Shown: positions 5,319 to 6,106 of the stretch, one piece after another
Layout: every line of letters starts with the position of its first letter
How positions within the stretch are numbered: the stretch's first letter is position 1
Source of the DNA: Gallionella sp.
Lineage (GTDB): Bacteria; Pseudomonadota; Gammaproteobacteria; Burkholderiales; Gallionellaceae
Length of the DNA stretch: 6,106 nt
Reading direction: 5' to 3'
Assembly (NCBI GenBank): GCA_023229845.1
Contig: JALNYK010000059.1
Location: forward strand, 1 to 6,106
Position numbers and translations under genes: made by a program
The notes under the pieces: generated by a model
What the model was told of the DNA's origin: nothing
Seen by the model: only the letters and a program-made list of their open reading frames with translations
Database searches by the model: none

Positions 5319-6106
5319 ATGACGATCTACAACTTCAGCGCGGGCCCGGCGGTATTGCCGCATGAGGTGTTGCTGCAGGCGCAGGCCGAATTGCTGGATT
5401 GGCGCGGCACCGGCATGTCGGTGATGGAGATGTCTCACCGCGGCAAGGAATTCATGGGCATCCACGCCCAGGCCGAGGCCGACCTGCGCGAGCTGATGGC
5501 GATCCCGAAGAATTACAAGGTGCTGTTCCTGCAAGGCGGCGCGCATCTGCAGTTTTCGATGATCCCGCTGAACCTGTTGCGCGGGAAGGCTTCCGCCGAC
5601 TATGTGGACACCGGGATATGGTCGAAGAAGGCCATCGACGAGGCGAAGAAGTTTTGCGTGGTGAACGAAGCTGTCAGCGGTGCGGACCGGAAGTTCACTT
5701 ACGTTCCGGAGTTCAAGTCATGGAAGCTGGACAAGGATGCCGCTTACGTCCACTACACGCCGAACGAGACCATCGACGGCGTGGAGTTCGGCTGGATTCC
5801 CGATACGGGCAAGGTGCCGCTGGTGGCGGACATGTCGTCCAACATCCTGTCGCGTGCCTGCGACGTGTCGAAGTTCGGGCTGATCTATGCGGGCGCGCAA
5901 AAGAACATCGGCCCGGCCGGCGTGACGCTGGTGATCGTGCGCGACGACCTGGTCGGTCATGCCGATCCGCGCCTGCCGACGATGCTGGATTACAAGACGC
6001 ATGCCGACGCCGATTCGATGTACAACACGCCGCCGACCTACGGCATCTACATGGCCGGGCTGGTGTTCCAGTGGCTGAAGAAGAACGGCGGCGTCGCGGC
6101 GATGGA
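5319..6106 (+). CDS. serC: Phosphoserine aminotransferase, 3' truncated by window
   Basis: SerC is a pyridoxal-phosphate class V aminotransferase. It turns 3-phosphohydroxypyruvate and glutamate into phosphoserine, the second step of serine synthesis, and acts likewise on 3-hydroxy-2-oxo-4-phosphooxybutanoate in pyridoxal phosphate synthesis. About 262 of the usual 360 or so residues are present and the frame is open to the window end. The N-terminus MTIYNFSAGPAVLP is diagnostic. Further family segments are MSVMEMSHRGKEF, LFLQGGAHLQFSMIP, VHYTPNETIDGVEF and VADMSSNILSR. The cofactor lysine is Lys195 in YAGAQKNIGPAG, near E. coli Lys198. gyrA followed by serC, usually then pheA, is a common betaproteobacterial order. 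It is separated from gyrA by the purine-rich repeat, and no separate promoter could be identified. Confidence 0.98.
   Translation, partial: MTIYNFSAGPAVLPHEVLLQAQAELLDWRGTGMSVMEMSHRGKEFMGIHAQAEADLRELMAIPKNYKVLFLQGGAHLQFSMIPLNLLRGKASADYVDTGIWSKKAIDEAKKFCVVNEAVSGADRKFTYVPEFKSWKLDKDAAYVHYTPNETIDGVEFGWIPDTGKVPLVADMSSNILSRACDVSKFGLIYAGAQKNIGPAGVTLVIVRDDLVGHADPRLPTMLDYKTHADADSMYNTPPTYGIYMAGLVFQWLKKNGGVAAM

Overview
The window reads as ordinary chromosomal DNA of a betaproteobacterium. This rests on three things: the gene order (ompA-ubiG-gph facing gyrA-serC), the betaproteobacterial style of the small OmpA-like protein, and a tmRNA whose ends and tag resemble one-piece betaproteobacterial forms. 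Placement below that level, perhaps Nitrosomonadales, is a guess. All five protein genes are GC-rich at third positions and read as native. I see no CRISPR array, insertion sequence, prophage or toxin gene.

Left part, all on the minus strand and read from high to low coordinates: ompA (2456-1791), ubiG (1794-1069), gph/mupP-type phosphatase (962-309), then ssrA, the tmRNA gene, from its 5' end at 245 to the window edge. ompA and ubiG overlap by four bases (ATGA) and look translationally coupled. A 70-bp double-hairpin palindromic repeat sits between ubiG and the phosphatase gene. It makes the open frame upstream of the phosphatase look longer than the real gene, whose likely start is a GTG with a good ribosome binding site. 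A short hairpin without a T-run lies between the phosphatase gene and ssrA.

The middle (2457-2623) is a divergent promoter region with one sigma70-like candidate facing each way, towards ompA and towards gyrA.

Right part, plus strand: gyrA (2624-5218), complete, then a purine/pyrimidine-rich imperfect inverted repeat carrying an exact 14-bp tandem duplication (5220-5304), then serC (5319 to the window end, 3' truncated).

The genes are housekeeping: envelope-peptidoglycan anchoring (OmpA), ubiquinone biosynthesis (UbiG), phosphosugar or phosphoglycolate clearance, possibly cell-wall recycling (HAD phosphatase), ribosome rescue (tmRNA), DNA supercoiling (GyrA) and serine/pyridoxal phosphate biosynthesis (SerC). 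No previously undescribed system is evident. The points most worth a second look are the two intergenic repeats, the MupP-versus-Gph identity of the phosphatase, and the arrangement that places ssrA just downstream of an operon on the same strand.
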